Assembly: GCF_937616625.2 (NCBI RefSeq) | Contig: NC_065574.1 | Coordinates: 9,612,501-9,676,500, forward strand | Reading direction: 5' to 3' | Length of the DNA stretch: 64,000 bases | Source of the DNA: Mercurialis annua | Taxonomy: Eukaryota; Streptophyta; Magnoliopsida; Malpighiales; Euphorbiaceae | In this document: positions 12,535 to 24,753 of the stretch, piece after piece | Position numbering within the stretch: the first letter of the stretch is position 1 | Layout: the number at the start of each line of letters is the position of its first letter | Notes under the pieces: model-generated | What the model saw: only the letters and a program-made list of their open reading frames with translations | The model's database searches: none | What the model was told of the DNA's origin: nothing | Translations under genes and position numbers: made by a program

Positions 12535-13396
12535 TATTAACCAACCCTGGAAAATGAGAGTAGTGGCTTCACAATCCGTAGCAAGCCTGCTGAATATAGA
12601 CACTTGTTATCACCTTTCATTATCTATCCTAAACATCAATACAACCTATCACCGCTCAAGAGGCAATCTCCGTAACAAAAGAATATGAAAAAAAATTCAG
12701 TTATTGAACCCTTTCGTGGACATAAATATTGAACCTTATTTTAATATTTCAGTGCATAATTCATTTAATAACAATAAGGTACATATATGCCACTTATTTA
12801 ATTCATATTACGTCATTTAACCATACTAGTGACTCCAAATAAATCTATTTTTCATACCTCTGTCATAGTATTTTCATACATTTCAATTTATATACTTTAC
12901 TCAATAATTAAAAATAATAATACAACTCATGGTAATCTGCAATCTCGATGCCTTGACTACAAATGTTCCGAGGAGGTTTTGGTACTCGTCGGATCTAATA
13001 AAATATATAAATATTAACTTATCAAGTCTAAAAACACGATAAAAATCGACAAATATACTCGGGTGGAAATCAAGTCTCCAATACTTTACAACATAAATAA
13101 CCTAATAATACAATGCTCGACAACAAATTTGAGACGCCAATCTTAATTCACAATCTAACGCAATGCTTAGTAATAGTCCGAGACGCCAAACATTCATATA
13201 ACATATACATTAAAATAAGTAACCAACATAAGTTTCTCATACTATTATACTATACATTATATTATAGTATACGTTAAAGTTAAGGAATAAATGACATGAT
13301 TTCTAAACGACAAGATGAAATACATAAAAATTGAATGAAGATTGGAATGAATCAGAAGTACATGTGAAAGGTGAATGCATAATGACAAAAGATAAA
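12535..13396 (-). mobile_element. Degenerate gypsy LTR fragment
   Basis: Bases 12541-12590 (GAGAGTAGTGGCTTC, then CAATCCGTAGCAAGCCTG) match the terminal phrases of the LTR family at 3770 and 18813. Further on, GTCTCCAATAC and CAATGCTCGACAAC parallel 18940-19020. Orientation is the same as the LTR at 18813-20856 (minus). The copy is eroded and is split from possible continuation by the MITE at 13397. Confidence 0.45.
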
Positions 13397-13743
13397 GGCC
13401 AAATGTTATAAAAAGGCCAAACCTTTCATAAAAATTTCACAAAAGTCCTGAGTTTTCAATTTTGTCGATTTTGGCCAAAAACAAATTATTTGGTTTCAAT
13501 TGTGGCCAACTCTCAATTTGATTTCAATTTGCCTATGTGACGCCTATGTGGCATGACAAATATTGAAAGGTCAGGACTTTTGTGAAACCAAATAATCCAT
13601 TTTTGGCCAAAATCGACAAAATTGAAAGGTCAGGGCTTTTGTAAAACCAAATAATCAGTTTTTGGCCAAAATCGATAAAATTGAAAGGTCTGAATTTTTA
13701 TGAAATTTTTGTGAAAGATTTGGCCTTTTTACAACATTTGGCA
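13397..13743. mobile_element. Mutator-type MITE, family 1 copy A (347 bp)
   Basis: Long terminal inverted repeats start GGCCAAATGTT and end with the complementary CAACATTTGGC. Most of the element is made of opposed copies of phrases such as AAAGTCCTGACCTTTCAAT. It is flanked by an exact 9-bp duplication AAAGATAAA (13388-13396 and 13744-13752), as expected for Mutator-superfamily insertion. No coding capacity. A second copy of identical length but opposite orientation is at 34459-34805. Confidence 0.85.
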
Positions 13744-14449
13744 AAAGATAAACACCTTATCCACTAAAAAGGTCAAACAAATAAGAATAGACAAACACGT
13801 GGACAGTACAAAGAAAGAAATAAAATACTACAAGATTAAAAAAAACAAGGATTTATTAAGTGTCTTTTTTTTCCGATTATTCATGTGCTTTAAAATTTAA
13901 TTCAATTCATAATTCTTATAAAGGACAATTTTTTAAATCTACAAACTTCCAAAAGAATGCAATAAAATTTATTATTATTTAAAAAACCATGATATACTTA
14001 CAACTATTTTTATTTGTCTTTAAAATATATTTTAAAAAGAAAATTAAAAAAATTAAAAATTAATAAAAACTTAATATTATTTAATTTAGTAACAAATATA
14101 TGTTTTTATTTAGTTTCAACTTTTTGATTCATAATGAAAAAAAATATTGAATTTTTTAATTTAAAAAATGAACTAAAATATACTAAATCTAATTATTATT
14201 TTTTGGATTTACCATGCTAAATTTAAATTTCGATTTGAAACAATTTTTGTTTTTTGGAATAAGATAAACTCAAAAATGAATCAAAACTTATTTTTAATTA
14301 ATAGTTCCATTTATTTTTAGAATATGATAGTAGTGAATGTCATGAAAAACACTGTTGAATCATATAAAGTTGGAGGTTTTAATATTTTGAATTTAAGCAG
14401 AGAGAATAAAAAGTAATTATCCCAAAAAGAAAATTCAACTCCTCAAATA
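13744..14449. other. AT-rich non-coding DNA between MITE and Helitron
   Basis: No gene or complete element seen. Possibly interrupted LTR sequence continuing from 13396. Confidence 0.4.
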
Positions 14450-16513
14450 TCTATATCTATATCTATAGTATAAAAGTGAACCAAAAATATGTACATGCCT
14501 TTAATACCCTTAGAATTTATGCTTTTGAGAACAACAATCAATTAGAAGACTTACACTTGATGCCCTCCATGGAAAGCTAAATCTTTTGTTAATGACATGT
14601 AGCATTTTTGGCATAATTTCCTTTTCTGTCCCCGTTTGTCCGTTTTGTTGTATATCTATTGTATTATTCGGAAGAAAATATTATACTGACATATGATATT
14701 TATCATTCCATTACTTACCCTATTTGTCTTTTATGCTCAACTAAAATTTGATTGCCCCTTTTGTAAAAGAACAATAAGTAAACTAATTTGTTAAGTTCTT
14801 TTATATCTATCAGAAGTTAAAATATTTCTTTTAACCTAATTTAAAAATTTACTTACCCAAAAAACAAAACTTAAAAATTTATACATTAAATATAATTTTT
14901 TCTTTTTTGTTCTTTCAACTTATTATTTATATGTTAACATAATTTTGTTCAACTTATTTATTTTAGATAATACCAATTATGCGTTTAAAAAAAAATACAA
15001 TGAACACCCTAATTATATACTATTTTTTAAAATATGCATGTTAAATGCTACAATCCATTACATCAAAGAAAAATTATTATAATTTGATTTGTAGGATAAA
15101 ATTGAATTAAAAATAAATATTTTTTTTGCTACTATTATTATGAATTAAAACTTATTTAATTTAATTATAGAATGCCTGAATATAGCATATAATGATAATT
15201 GTGCACCTTATTAAAATTCACATTTCAAATAATACTATTAAAATGAATGTAACAATAGAATGTTTTTTCATTTAAATAGTTTAATTTTGTCAGCCTTTAT
15301 CTTTCTGAAATTCTATATCTACAAAAAAATCATATTTTTTTCTACCTTATATATTTGAATCTACCAGTAAATTTGACTATGATTATTTTTAGTATTCAAA
15401 CATATATAATAGTAAAAAAACTTAAATAAATTACGAACAAATTTTACTAACCTGACATAAAATATAATATTTAGAGAAAACATATTGAACATTCTCTGCA
15501 GATTGTTGAATAAATTTTAAAGTCAAATATATGATTATGATTTATAATAATACATTCAAGCACTTCTTAACTTTTATTAATGAAAATAAACTTACTTTCA
15601 TATAAAAAGACAACCCATTAAATAAATAAAAAAAATCAATACATGATTAAAATAATAAAAAAAAATTAACTAAATATTTGCAAAATAAGTCTTATATAAT
15701 ATAATACAAATTAAAATAATTTATTTTATTTATTTTAATTATTTTTCCAAAGCGAAGCAAGGGTTTCATACTAGTTAACATTATAGTTAAAAATATTAAA
15801 CTATAATAATAAATTTTTTATGCAAAAATACTGATCCTGACTTTTTAAAATCTCATCATTAATTTTTATTAATTTTAAAATCATTTAAATCTATTATTAT
15901 TTCACATATAAAAATAACAAATGAACATTATGATATTGCCATTTGATTTAATTGATTTAATTTTAATTTAAAAATATTGAAATGAAATCTGTAAATTATT
16001 AATAGAATTCATTGTTGTTACTTAACTTTTGATGTAAATAATATTATAAAATTTAAATTAATAGCCACTTAACTGTATTTTTTATAATAGTTAACAAGTG
16101 TAAGTAATAAAGTTTCTGAAAAATAATATATTAAAATTAAATACGTACCAAGTTATTTATTCTACTAATTTATATTTTTAGTAAATACTAAATATCATTT
16201 TTAAATTTTTTTAAGTTATTGATTTAGAAATATGTAGTTGAAATTAAAATAAAATATTTTTTTTATTTATGATTAATTGGTTATATTTTTCTAATAGTTA
16301 TATCTATTATGAATAAAAAAATATGGTAGTTATTTATAAAAAAAATTGAGTTTGTGTTATTTTTATATAATTTATATTTAGATATATTTAGGGAGGAGAT
16401 GTGTATATAGTTAGTATTCAGTGTTTCAAAGGTAATTCTGGTGTTGTAATAATATAATATCATATATACATAAAATTAAATACCCTCGCTGCAACGCGCA
16501 ATTTTCATGCTAG
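14450..16513 (+). mobile_element. Helitron-like non-autonomous element, possibly nested
   Basis: The 5' end has the plant Helitron pattern: TC in TCTATATCTATATCTATAG followed by TATAAAAGTG, preceded by A. The 3' end at 16510-16513 is CTAG followed by T, preceded by CTCGCTGCAACGCGCAA, a GC-rich near-hairpin typical of Helitron termini. A second candidate 3' end, AAGCGAAGCAAGGG...CTAG, lies at 15771-15774, so one element may have inserted at or inside another. The interior is extremely AT-rich without rolling-circle or helicase coding sequence, so it must have been moved in trans. Confidence 0.6.
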
Positions 16514-17843
16514 TATACACTATAACACAACACGGATAAACCCAAGATTACAACATAAACCGTTTTAATCGACTACTTCAGTCTAGTTTCTAAATTGTTT
16601 ATTACATACGTTAAAGTAAAGAACTTTTAAGTGGAAGACTTCAAAAACTATGCTCCATAAAATACGATGGTAACCTGGAAGTGGGAAAAAACAACATGGG
16701 CCAATCGAAATTAAGTGTGTTGATACTACAATTAATTAATAATTTAAAAACCTTTAAAATATTTAAATAAATAACTTTACCGTTACGAATAATAATTGGA
16801 ACCCTAAACTTCAAATCATATTAATAACATTTTTTTAAAACAATCATATCAATAACAATATGACAAGATCATCCAATCCAATGGTCGTGCTTCGAGAGGC
16901 CAACTCAACCGTAACTACCAGACCAAGTCGTGCTTCAAGAGATCAATAATAAACCTCTATTTTACGTCATTCATACCACTGTATAACATATTTTAGTATC
17001 TTGTTGTGTAAAATAGAGAGGATTATAGTTACTTTTATTTTATTTTTTTGTAGTTTTTAATATAAATTATAAATACTTCTCATTTTTGGAGTTTAATTGA
17101 ATAAACAAAGTTTAAATAAAGTGAAAGTCAAGACTGATTGATTATATAAAGTCCAAGAAGAAGAATCACATGTTAATTATCGAAAAAATCAGAGTCAGAA
17201 TTTGAAAATAACATCGAAATTGACGAACCTTATCTCGCCGACGTTTTCCCTCTATGCGTGAAGGAAGAAGAAGGAAATGAATGATTATGTTCATTACCTA
17301 TGCAAATGGCCATTATAAATATAATTCTCTAATTTGCCATTTTGGCCTCTAATTCAATTACACACTTTAACTCAAGTTTTTAATTATCGTCCCCAATTTC
17401 TAATTTCATGAAACTTTACCCATAAATTCAGTAATATATAAAATGAATAAAAATATAATATTTATGCGCATGGAATTTATATTTTATTTTATATAATTTT
17501 TTAGAGATATATTGGATCATGTTCAATCCCATTGAATTATTTAAACTTCGTCTAAATTTCATGAAATTTTGACGACGACTTCCGCGAATATTAACCCTGA
17601 AAATATTTGCTTGGCACTTATAAATTATTATATATTAATTATCTAAGTTTTTCTTAGTCCCGGTCAACCCAATTTAATGACTAAAAATTTCGAAATTTAA
17701 CTTTTATCGATCGATAATTAAAATAGGTCCTCTACGAATATTTTCTTTAATATTTGAATCTCAAAACATTATTTTTATAATTTTAATTACCCAAATTAGA
17801 ACACGTGGCATGATCTATTCATTTAAAATTGCGGGGTATTGCA
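16514..17843 (-). mobile_element. Gypsy LTR, minus orientation (start at 17843)
   Basis: On the minus strand the sequence begins TGCAATACCCCGC at 17843 and soon reads ATGCCACGTGTT. The LTR at 20856 begins TGCAACACCCC and also reads ATGCCACGTGTT, and a third LTR starts TGTAACACCCC at 54087. The distal end is obscured by the Helitron; the parts at 16514 and 12535-13396 may be one disrupted LTR. Confidence 0.5.
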
Positions 17844-17859
17844 TATTAGCACGCATCTG

Positions 17860-18720
17860 ATCCTCTAGCAAATATAGAGCAAACTTAATGAGTCGGGGAA
17901 ACTCTATAGCTAGTGTACTCTTGTACTGACTTGACACCTTGCATGAGTGACAAAAACTTGTCTCTATACCCCTCTATTACTGACAAAGGTAGGAAGAACT
18001 TTTTAAACCGAGCGGCAAAATTATTCCATGCTAATTGATTCATAAACTGTCGGACCACCCTTCTGAACTAACATTTGGCTGATCTTTATAGTGACATCTC
18101 AGTATACATAATTATTTGTTGATTATCAGCTTGCAATCTTTGAGCATTTTGCTAAACTATCTCAACAAAATCTAAGGCATCTCCCATATTTTTGAACTAT
18201 GTCGGCCTCAACCGCATATGATCCGGCACTAAGTCCTTATCAAAGTTACCCTCACCTCGTTGTTGCTGAACCAATTGCCCCATCGTCGTATACTTGCCCA
18301 GCCTGCAATTGCACTTGCTTATTCTGTAGTGCGACAATTCCAGCCAGAAATGTATTCATGTCAAAAGCCTTCATATTTGGCAATTGTGGAGCATGAACTT
18401 CTTCTTCAACAACTTAATCTCTAGCTTTTGCTCTCTTTCTAGGTTTCCCATGACCTCTCACAACTTTTTCCACTTGCTCATTATGATCCACTTGCACCGA
18501 AGCCTCATCTCGAGCTTCCTCGGCCTGCTTTGCTGCAGCACAGGCACGAGCACCAGTACGATTAAAATATCTACAGACGACAAGTTCAATATACAATACC
18601 GTAACAATCACACATCATCCCCAGGGAATCATCAAAGCATAATGAATGCACAATCATATATGTCAATTCGATACACGACGGACGACTTACATCCTATTAG
18701 TAAAGCTACATTTGGATAAA
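17860..18720 (-). pseudogene. Gypsy gag remnant
   Basis: Read on the minus strand, bases 18600-17880 translate with few interruptions into a gag-like protein: a basic region (VVRGHGKPRKRAKARD), a Gln-rich segment (VALQNKQVQLQAGQVYD) and the gag-core phrase WNNFAARFKKFFLPLS followed by LSLMQGVKSVQEYTS, as in retrotrans_gag of chromovirus-type elements. Several in-frame stops are present. Plus-strand frames here, including one rich in cysteine, are shadows. It sits between two LTRs of the same family and orientation, with pol missing. Confidence 0.7.
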
Positions 18721-19172
18721 AGCGATGACGTGTAATAGACATGACACACATTCTAATTATGTTGTATTCCCTAAGACATAGCAACATAATAAGCATGCTA
18801 ACATAAATTATATGGCACGATCCAATTTCATGGATCGTGACCGGCGTTAGGGTATTAGTAATGTAGTACTGAAATCCGTAACTAGCCTATCAAATAACAT
18901 ACAATCACATAAACCTGCAAGAAAACCAATACTGGGGGGAACCGAGACTCCAACCTAATTCTAGCTGTTCATAATATTCAACAACTAAATAATAAATGCT
19001 CGGCCAACTCTGAGTCTCCAACATGACATAAATATAAACCAGATTTAACAATATAACATGCCAAAATAAATATAATCCAGTCGGACTAATCCGACAACAA
19101 ATTAGAATAATAAAGAATTTTATTTTACTACTGCAGTCTAAGAATAAAATCAGTTTGCCAATTTTATTAAAA

Positions 19173-19552
19173 GACTTAATTACTTAAAAATACCCCACCT
19201 TGAACTTTTTTTTCGTTTATACCCCGATCTTGCAAAAAAGTCATTCGTACCCAATTTTGGGTTTTTAGGTTTCATCTCTACCCAAAAGTACAAAAATTGC
19301 CTCTTTTCACTTGATTTTTTTTTTAAAATAATCCTTTAATTTATGTTTATATACTAATTAGACGTATGATATAACCTTTTATTTAATTGTTTTTAATTTT
19401 TTCATCCTTTAATTCATTAAATTGTCAATTATATTTTTTGTATTAGGTAGAGATGAAACCTAAAAACCCAAAATTGGGTACAAATGACTTTTTTACAAGG
19501 TCAGGGTATAAACGAAAAAAAGTTCAAGGTGTTTTTTTTAAGTAATTAGGCC
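19173..19552. mobile_element. MITE with long terminal inverted repeats, family 2
   Basis: The left end GACTTAATTACTTAAAAATA and right end AAGTAATTAGGCC are complementary apart from a few bases. The inner phrases CCCAATTTTGGGTTTTTAGG and CCTAAAAACCCAAAATTGGG show that roughly 100 bases at each end are inverted copies. Flanking 9-mers TTATTAAAA and TTATAATAA agree at 7 of 9 positions, consistent with an older Mutator-type insertion. Non-coding. Confidence 0.7.
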
Positions 19553-20044
19553 TTATAATAAAATAAAACCTTCGAGGAAAGTAAAATATTGGAGATCAGC
19601 TGACTCACTAAAATCATAAAACTGTGAGTTCTCGCTTTAAAATAATACCTTTGATAAATAATAATTAAATTTAAAACAGAACTCAATAGTTTAAATAAAA
19701 TAACTAATAACCAAAATTAATTACTTAGATAAAATAAATGGAGAAAATAATCTAAAAGTTAAATTGAAATTTAACCAAATTAGCACATCAAGCCAATATT
19801 CTCAAAATAATAATAATTATCCGAGTAATTATATAATTATAGGAAAATAATATAAATATCGTTTTCCGATTATAATTATTAAAAACAATTTAAATTATAA
19901 TCGCAACTAACCTTATTTTTTATTATTAAAATAATGAGAACAATTAGCAATTTAGAAATTAAAATAGTATTTGAGAGTTCGGTTTTAAATTGGTATCAAC
20001 TCAAAATAAACTTTTAATTAATTATATAATAACCAACCAATCAT

Positions 20045-20147
20045 ACCAACGAGCTGCAGCTCAAATGGTATAAGCGCTGAGCAGCAAATGCTAAGGTCGT
20101 GGGTTTAAATCCTCCCACAAGCGCTCCCCCTCCCCAATTATAAAAAA
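20045..20147 (+). mobile_element. tRNA-derived SINE, short
   Basis: Body begins ACCAACGAGCTGCAGCTC, contains an A-box-like GCTCAAATGG and a B-box-like GTGGGTTTAAATCC, and ends in an A-run (TATAAAAAAAAT). It is flanked by direct repeats AACCAACCAATCAT at 20031-20044 and 20151-20164, the hallmark of LINE-machinery retrotransposition. A second copy of the same family lies inverted at 59183-59283. Confidence 0.8.
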
Positions 20148-20856
20148 AATAACCAACCAATCATCATGAATAATGCAAATAGCCATTACAATTTGAATTA
20201 ATAGTTACTGCCACCAAAACCAAATTATAAATCAACTTCAATTTCCAAAAGTTTAAACATAAACAATTTAATAGTAAAAGAAACCCATTAACAGTGCCCA
20301 TTTACTTTCTTAGGTTAATCATTAACCCACTAATATGACAATTAACCCTTCCCTCGAGAATTAACACGAACAACAACAACAATAACATGAACAACTATGA
20401 ACTTCATATTTGAATAACAACCAACCCGCCAATTATCAAACCTATCTCAACAAGAATTCACAATACTCATATAACCCTTACCTAATGAACATATCACACA
20501 TTACCATGCTTAAACAAACATAAACAATCAACTAGAAAACATGGCATGAACAGTTAGCAAGGATAAAATTCAACGACGAAGCCGAATCGAATCGAAGCAA
20601 GAAAACCAAGGAGCTAATCAAACAATCTCATCTCAGATTATCCTCTCAAAATCAACAAGAAAAAAATAAACAACATTACCAAAAAAAAGCAACAGCAATA
20701 ACATCCCCAATTTAAATTTTAAACTCTTATTATTACGATATACCTTTAGGGATACTTATAAATTAAATTTACATTTAAATTTAATTTACGTATTCCCAAC
20801 TAATAGAATCTTAACACGTGGCATATTTCGACTATTGAAATTTATGGGGTGTTGCA

Positions 20857-21180
20857 TTCTCTCTACCTTATAAAAATTTGTCCTCGAATTTCAAATCTAA
20901 ACCACATGACTCAAATAACTCCATAACTCTATAATCGCTTTTCCCATTACTTATACTTTTGGCTCATCTCCAGAATTCACACATATCTCTATTCATAAAT
21001 TTTACAAAATAATCTCATTTATCTTTCCGTTTGTCAATCACAACGATTAAACCTTAGGCAGCCGTCTCAAGAATACCATACTCTAAAATTAAACCGATCC
21101 AACGGTTCAATCAAAAGATATTAGGATTTTACTAAACACTATCGGTTTCTAAACATCATCTAAAACTTTACTCTGATTTG
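20857..21180 (-). mobile_element. Gypsy pol C-terminal tail, degenerate
   Basis: Directly outside the LTR the minus strand reads AAATTCGAGGACAAATT, the usual place for the conserved FED...GG end of chromovirus integrase just before the 3' LTR. The rest (to about 21180) is too eroded to align by eye. Confidence 0.45.
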
Positions 21181-21384
21181 CCTTAACTTGTTGTTTGTGA
21201 TATTCCTATGTGGTGTCTAGTGTTCCATAGAGTTAGGGTCCGTTTTAATAATTATTTGTATTTGTTTAGACTCGTCGACTGTTCGTGCTTTTGAGGCGAA
21301 CCGAGTTTAGGTTGCTTGTCAGAAGTTTTCACGTGGATTAGCAAGCAGTGAGTTTATATCGCTATTTACCGCTTTATTAAGTAG

Positions 21385-21428
<44 letters not shown>

Positions 21429-22234
21429 ATACACAGTTTTCGAAATGTTTTCGATATTATGGAAGCTGAATTGGAACGGGCTACTCGATGGACATCATCG
21501 AGACTGCGTGCGCACCAGTATATGATCATATGGTATTTGAGGTAGGTTGGAGATTCGTCTCACCTATTGAGGGCGCCGGTGGAAGATACGTCTCATTAGA
21601 CTCACGTGTTTATTTGAGTGACAGTCGGAAATCGGTACGACAACTGGATTTAGATATTTGTGTTTTAGGGTTTCAATGCTTATCCATAATGATAACATGC
21701 TTTACAAATATTTTAAGATTTTTAAAGGTTTTCACTTAATAAAAATAAATAGTTGTATGAACTCATTTCAGTATATCTGACCCCGTTGTTTTCCCAATTT
21801 TCCAGGTTATAATTTGAGTAAGTCAACTGGTCTCTGATTTTTTATTTTCTCGGAGGTTTTATTTTATTTTAATAAAGCTATTAAATTGATTTTACTCTTA
21901 AACCGCAATAGTAATTAGAAACTTGCTTTAGTACTTGTGGTCAGATTAGTTCAATTTTAATTATTGATTTGACATTATTATGTTAACTTTGGTTATTTAA
22001 TATTTATGCCATATGGAGACTCGGAGATGACCAAGCATTTACTATTTGTATACATTGTTTATATATATACTGTTGGAGTAGGTTTGAGTCTCGGTTGCCC
22101 CCGAGCATGTGGTTTTCTGCAGGTATTTTATGATAATTGAGATTTGTAATTTATTCTTAAGTCTTGCTACAAGTTTTGATACAATCATATCCATACTCTA
22201 GCGCCGGTCGCAATCTGTGAAAATGGATCGTGAC
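21181..22234 (+). mobile_element. Gypsy LTR fragment in plus orientation
   Basis: The final 220 bases mirror the LTR at 18813: GAGACTCGGAGATGACCAAG (about 22017), GAGTCTCGGTTGCCC (about 22088), CTAGCGCCGGTCGCAATC (22198) and GGATCGTGAC (22225-22234). It is therefore an opposite-orientation copy. A TA dinucleotide run of about 38 bases lies at 21388-21425. Reading frames inside are not genes. Confidence 0.55.
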
Positions 22235-22237
22235 TTC

Positions 22238-22511
22238 TAGATGTAAGTTCTATGGGACTTGGTGAATGATGAAGTTGTTGAATTGAATTACAACAAATCT
22301 CATAGATCAAATTTGCAGATATAATGACAAAACCGTTAAAGCTAGAGCAGTCTGAGAAGCTTTACGACATATGCTAGGAGTGACTAAAGTTGTTAAATTA
22401 AGTCGTGCTTTAGATGTTCTAACTTCTGCATCTTCTATTAATAGAGAACGTGCATTTTCTTTTTTGAAACTTGTTAGGAAGGAGATATACATGTACAATA
22501 ATGTGGTGAAC
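22238..22511 (+). pseudogene. Ty1/copia pol C-terminal remnant
   Basis: Frames join to VNDEVVELNYNKSH, then ADIMTKPLKLEQSEKL, then MLGVTKVVKL. The ADI(M/F)TKPL phrase marks the end of the copia RNase H domain. Frameshifts occur near 22313 and 22370. The open frame runs on (LTSASSINRERAFSFLKLV...) into sequence I do not recognise and stops at the MITE target site. Confidence 0.7.
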
Positions 22512-22514
22512 TAA

Positions 22515-22951
22515 GAGCATCTCCAATGGTGCTCTTTATTTTAAAGAGTATATTTAATAAAATAAAGAGCATTTTTAATATAAAGAGTAATATATTTAAA
22601 TTTAGTCCAATAAACTCTCTAATATTAACTCTTTATTTTATTTTTATTTTTATAAATAATAGTATTAAAAAATAAAAAATATTAATAATATTGATTTATT
22701 TATTCAGTTTTTAAATTCAAAAATACAAAATACTACATTTCAAATGAAAAATAACCAACTTATTTTAAAATTTGAAAGTTTGTCTTTTTGAAAATGAAGT
22801 AGAGAGTGAAAATGGCTCTCCACATATAGAGAGCCATTTTCACTCTCTTCTTTAAATTTAAATTTTAAAGAGTTCATTGAACTTTAATTTATTAATAAAA
22901 CTCTTTAAATTAAAGAGTATGTCAATTTTAAAGAGGCCATTGGAGATGCTC
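22515..22951. mobile_element. PIF/Harbinger (Tourist-like) MITE, 437 bp
   Basis: Terminal inverted repeats GAGCATCTCCAATGG at 22515 and CCATTGGAGATGCTC ending at 22951 are perfect, with a TAA target duplication on each side (22512-22514, 22952-22954), the 3-bp signature of PIF/Harbinger. The interior is AT-rich except for an 18-base perfect palindrome (arms AGAGTGAAAATGGCTCTC and its complement, about 22802-22846). No coding sequence. Confidence 0.9.
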
Positions 22952-22954
22952 TAA

Positions 22955-24753
22955 CAAAGAAAAGAAGATGTGGAAGAAGTCAAGAAGCCATACAAAGATT
23001 CTAAAAATCGCCACAGATGACAATGGCTTTTTAGCTCTAATCAACAAAGTTGTTGCTATTCTTCAAAAGTTTGAAAAATAAATTGATGAGGTGGATGTCA
23101 CATTAACTCCGTTGTAACTTGCTAATCACACTGTTTGTAAGGGGTCTTTAAATAACGAAAAATTATACAACACAACCGTTGCAGTATATGTCATTCATGC
23201 AACAAACCAATAATGTGTTAATCATATGTTGAATATTTAATAATAAGGAAATAAATAACGATCAAAAGATTCCATACCGCAAATGCTTATTGACTTATTA
23301 GATAAACTCTCTTAAATAATACGTTTTGGTAACATTAAGGTTATTTTTGCTCTCGAATATTTATTAGGGTCATTTCTGAGATACGGGATAACATTCGGGT
23401 CATTTTAGCACCTTCTCCCTTATCCCTAATTTAAACGTGTTTAGAGACGGTTTACAGGGCGGTTGTCACAAACGCAGTTCTTCGCCAAAAGGATTAAATA
23501 TCAAATGGAACCTAATTTTTTTTGATGATGAAAGCTTCCAGATCTCGTAATCAAACCTAATTTTCTTTCTAATCCTAGTTCGTTGATCTCTCCGGTAATC
23601 AATTTATTTTTTTGTCAATATTTATGCATTTTTTAGGGTTTCTGATTATAAGCATCAATTGAGTTGTTGAAATTTTGTATAGACAGAATGCATTTCTCTT
23701 AAGTTGTTAGGTTAGATTCCAGTTATGATTTTATTATATCTGATAATTTATAGTAAATTATGTTCTTATTCTTGTAAAATGATAATGGCTGGTAAATTTT
23801 ATTTGTAAGAGCCTTGTTTAGCTTCTCACTGGTGTATTTTGCAGGCTGAATTATGTTTCATTAGTGATAATATGAAAAATAGAGAGGCTGTTTTATTCCG
23901 CTAATCTGTTTTGCTTCTGCGAAAATGATAGGCATGTGAATGTTACCACTTTGCATTGGCATAAATTGTTTTTTTTAAATGTTTGAGCAGCGAATACTAA
24001 GGCTTTACTTGAATCAGGCTATTATGTCGTCATAAACGGAAGCTTATAATGGAGGAGGCTAAACTTTATAGGAATACATGAAGATCACGGACAGCTAGGA
24101 AAGACTGTGGCCTTGTAAGTGTCTAAATTTTGCAGCAAAGCCCTTTCTAATTCTGTTATAATTGTTATTATGTCAGTCCCGGTTATGAACTGATGCTATG
24201 CACTGTGCATTGTTTTGACGTTTAAGTGGCGTGCGGAGAACATGTGATTTGAAGAAATTAAGCTGTACTGTACTGCAAATTATACTTGCATTTTTAAAAC
24301 TTGGGTGCCGACTCTCCTGATGAATGATTGGTATGTCGACTGAATGGTGTTTATTAGTGATGTATTAAAGAGGCACCCATTTGGTTTACTTGTCCGACAA
24401 TAGTTAATCATTTTATATGATAAACTTTTGTATTTAAGTTTCAAAGAAACGGTGAGAAGGTGAAGACGGAGAAGGTAGGATTAGAACCATATCTCATAAC
24501 AGAACTGAGGTGCATGTGTGATCCAGTGCTAGGTAGGTGTTTTGATTGGAAGGTTGTTACTCAGTTGAATTGGAACTTAGTTTAACTACAATGCTAAGTA
24601 TCAATATCTCAATTCCTTTGATTTTATCGTTAGTTCTCTTGTGAGTTTTGATATAAGCAGTATTTTCTTTTGGTACTTTTGTGCAGCTGTTAGCTGACTA
24701 TTGACCATTTTATCTTGTACAGTTTTGTATTGATTGTAAATGCAGGAGTAAAA
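22955..24753 (+). other. Upstream region and probable non-coding leader of the transposase-derived gene
   Basis: No protein gene recognised. From about 23500 the sequence has the look of a transcribed leader: CTCTCCGGTAATC (possible donor about 23595), TTTTGCAGGCTG (possible acceptor about 23844), CCTTGTAAGTG (possible donor about 24115) and TAAATGCAGGAG, an acceptor at 24745 just before the start codon. Exon limits here are guesses. Confidence 0.35.

Larger units (their letters stand above)
18813..20856 (-). mobile_element. Gypsy LTR about 2.0 kb, with later insertions
   Basis: Minus-strand TG...CA limits: TGCAACACCCC at 20856 and CGATCC...CGTGCCA ending at 18813. The distal end carries the family signature (GATCGTGACCGGCG on the plus strand at 18833). 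Just outside 20856, minus-strand sequence reads as a gypsy pol tail, so this is a 3' LTR for that pol, while the other side leads into gag. A MITE (19173-19552) and a SINE (20045-20147) inserted later. Confidence 0.6.

Noticed and set aside
18199..18396. Cysteine-rich plus-strand frame (CPACNCTCLFC) that could suggest a zinc-binding protein
   Set aside because: It is antisense to a gag remnant that reads coherently on the minus strand between two LTRs.
20045..20147. tRNA gene
   Set aside because: The sequence has tRNA-like promoter boxes but cannot fold into a full cloverleaf by eye, ends in an A-tail and has target duplications, so it is a SINE.
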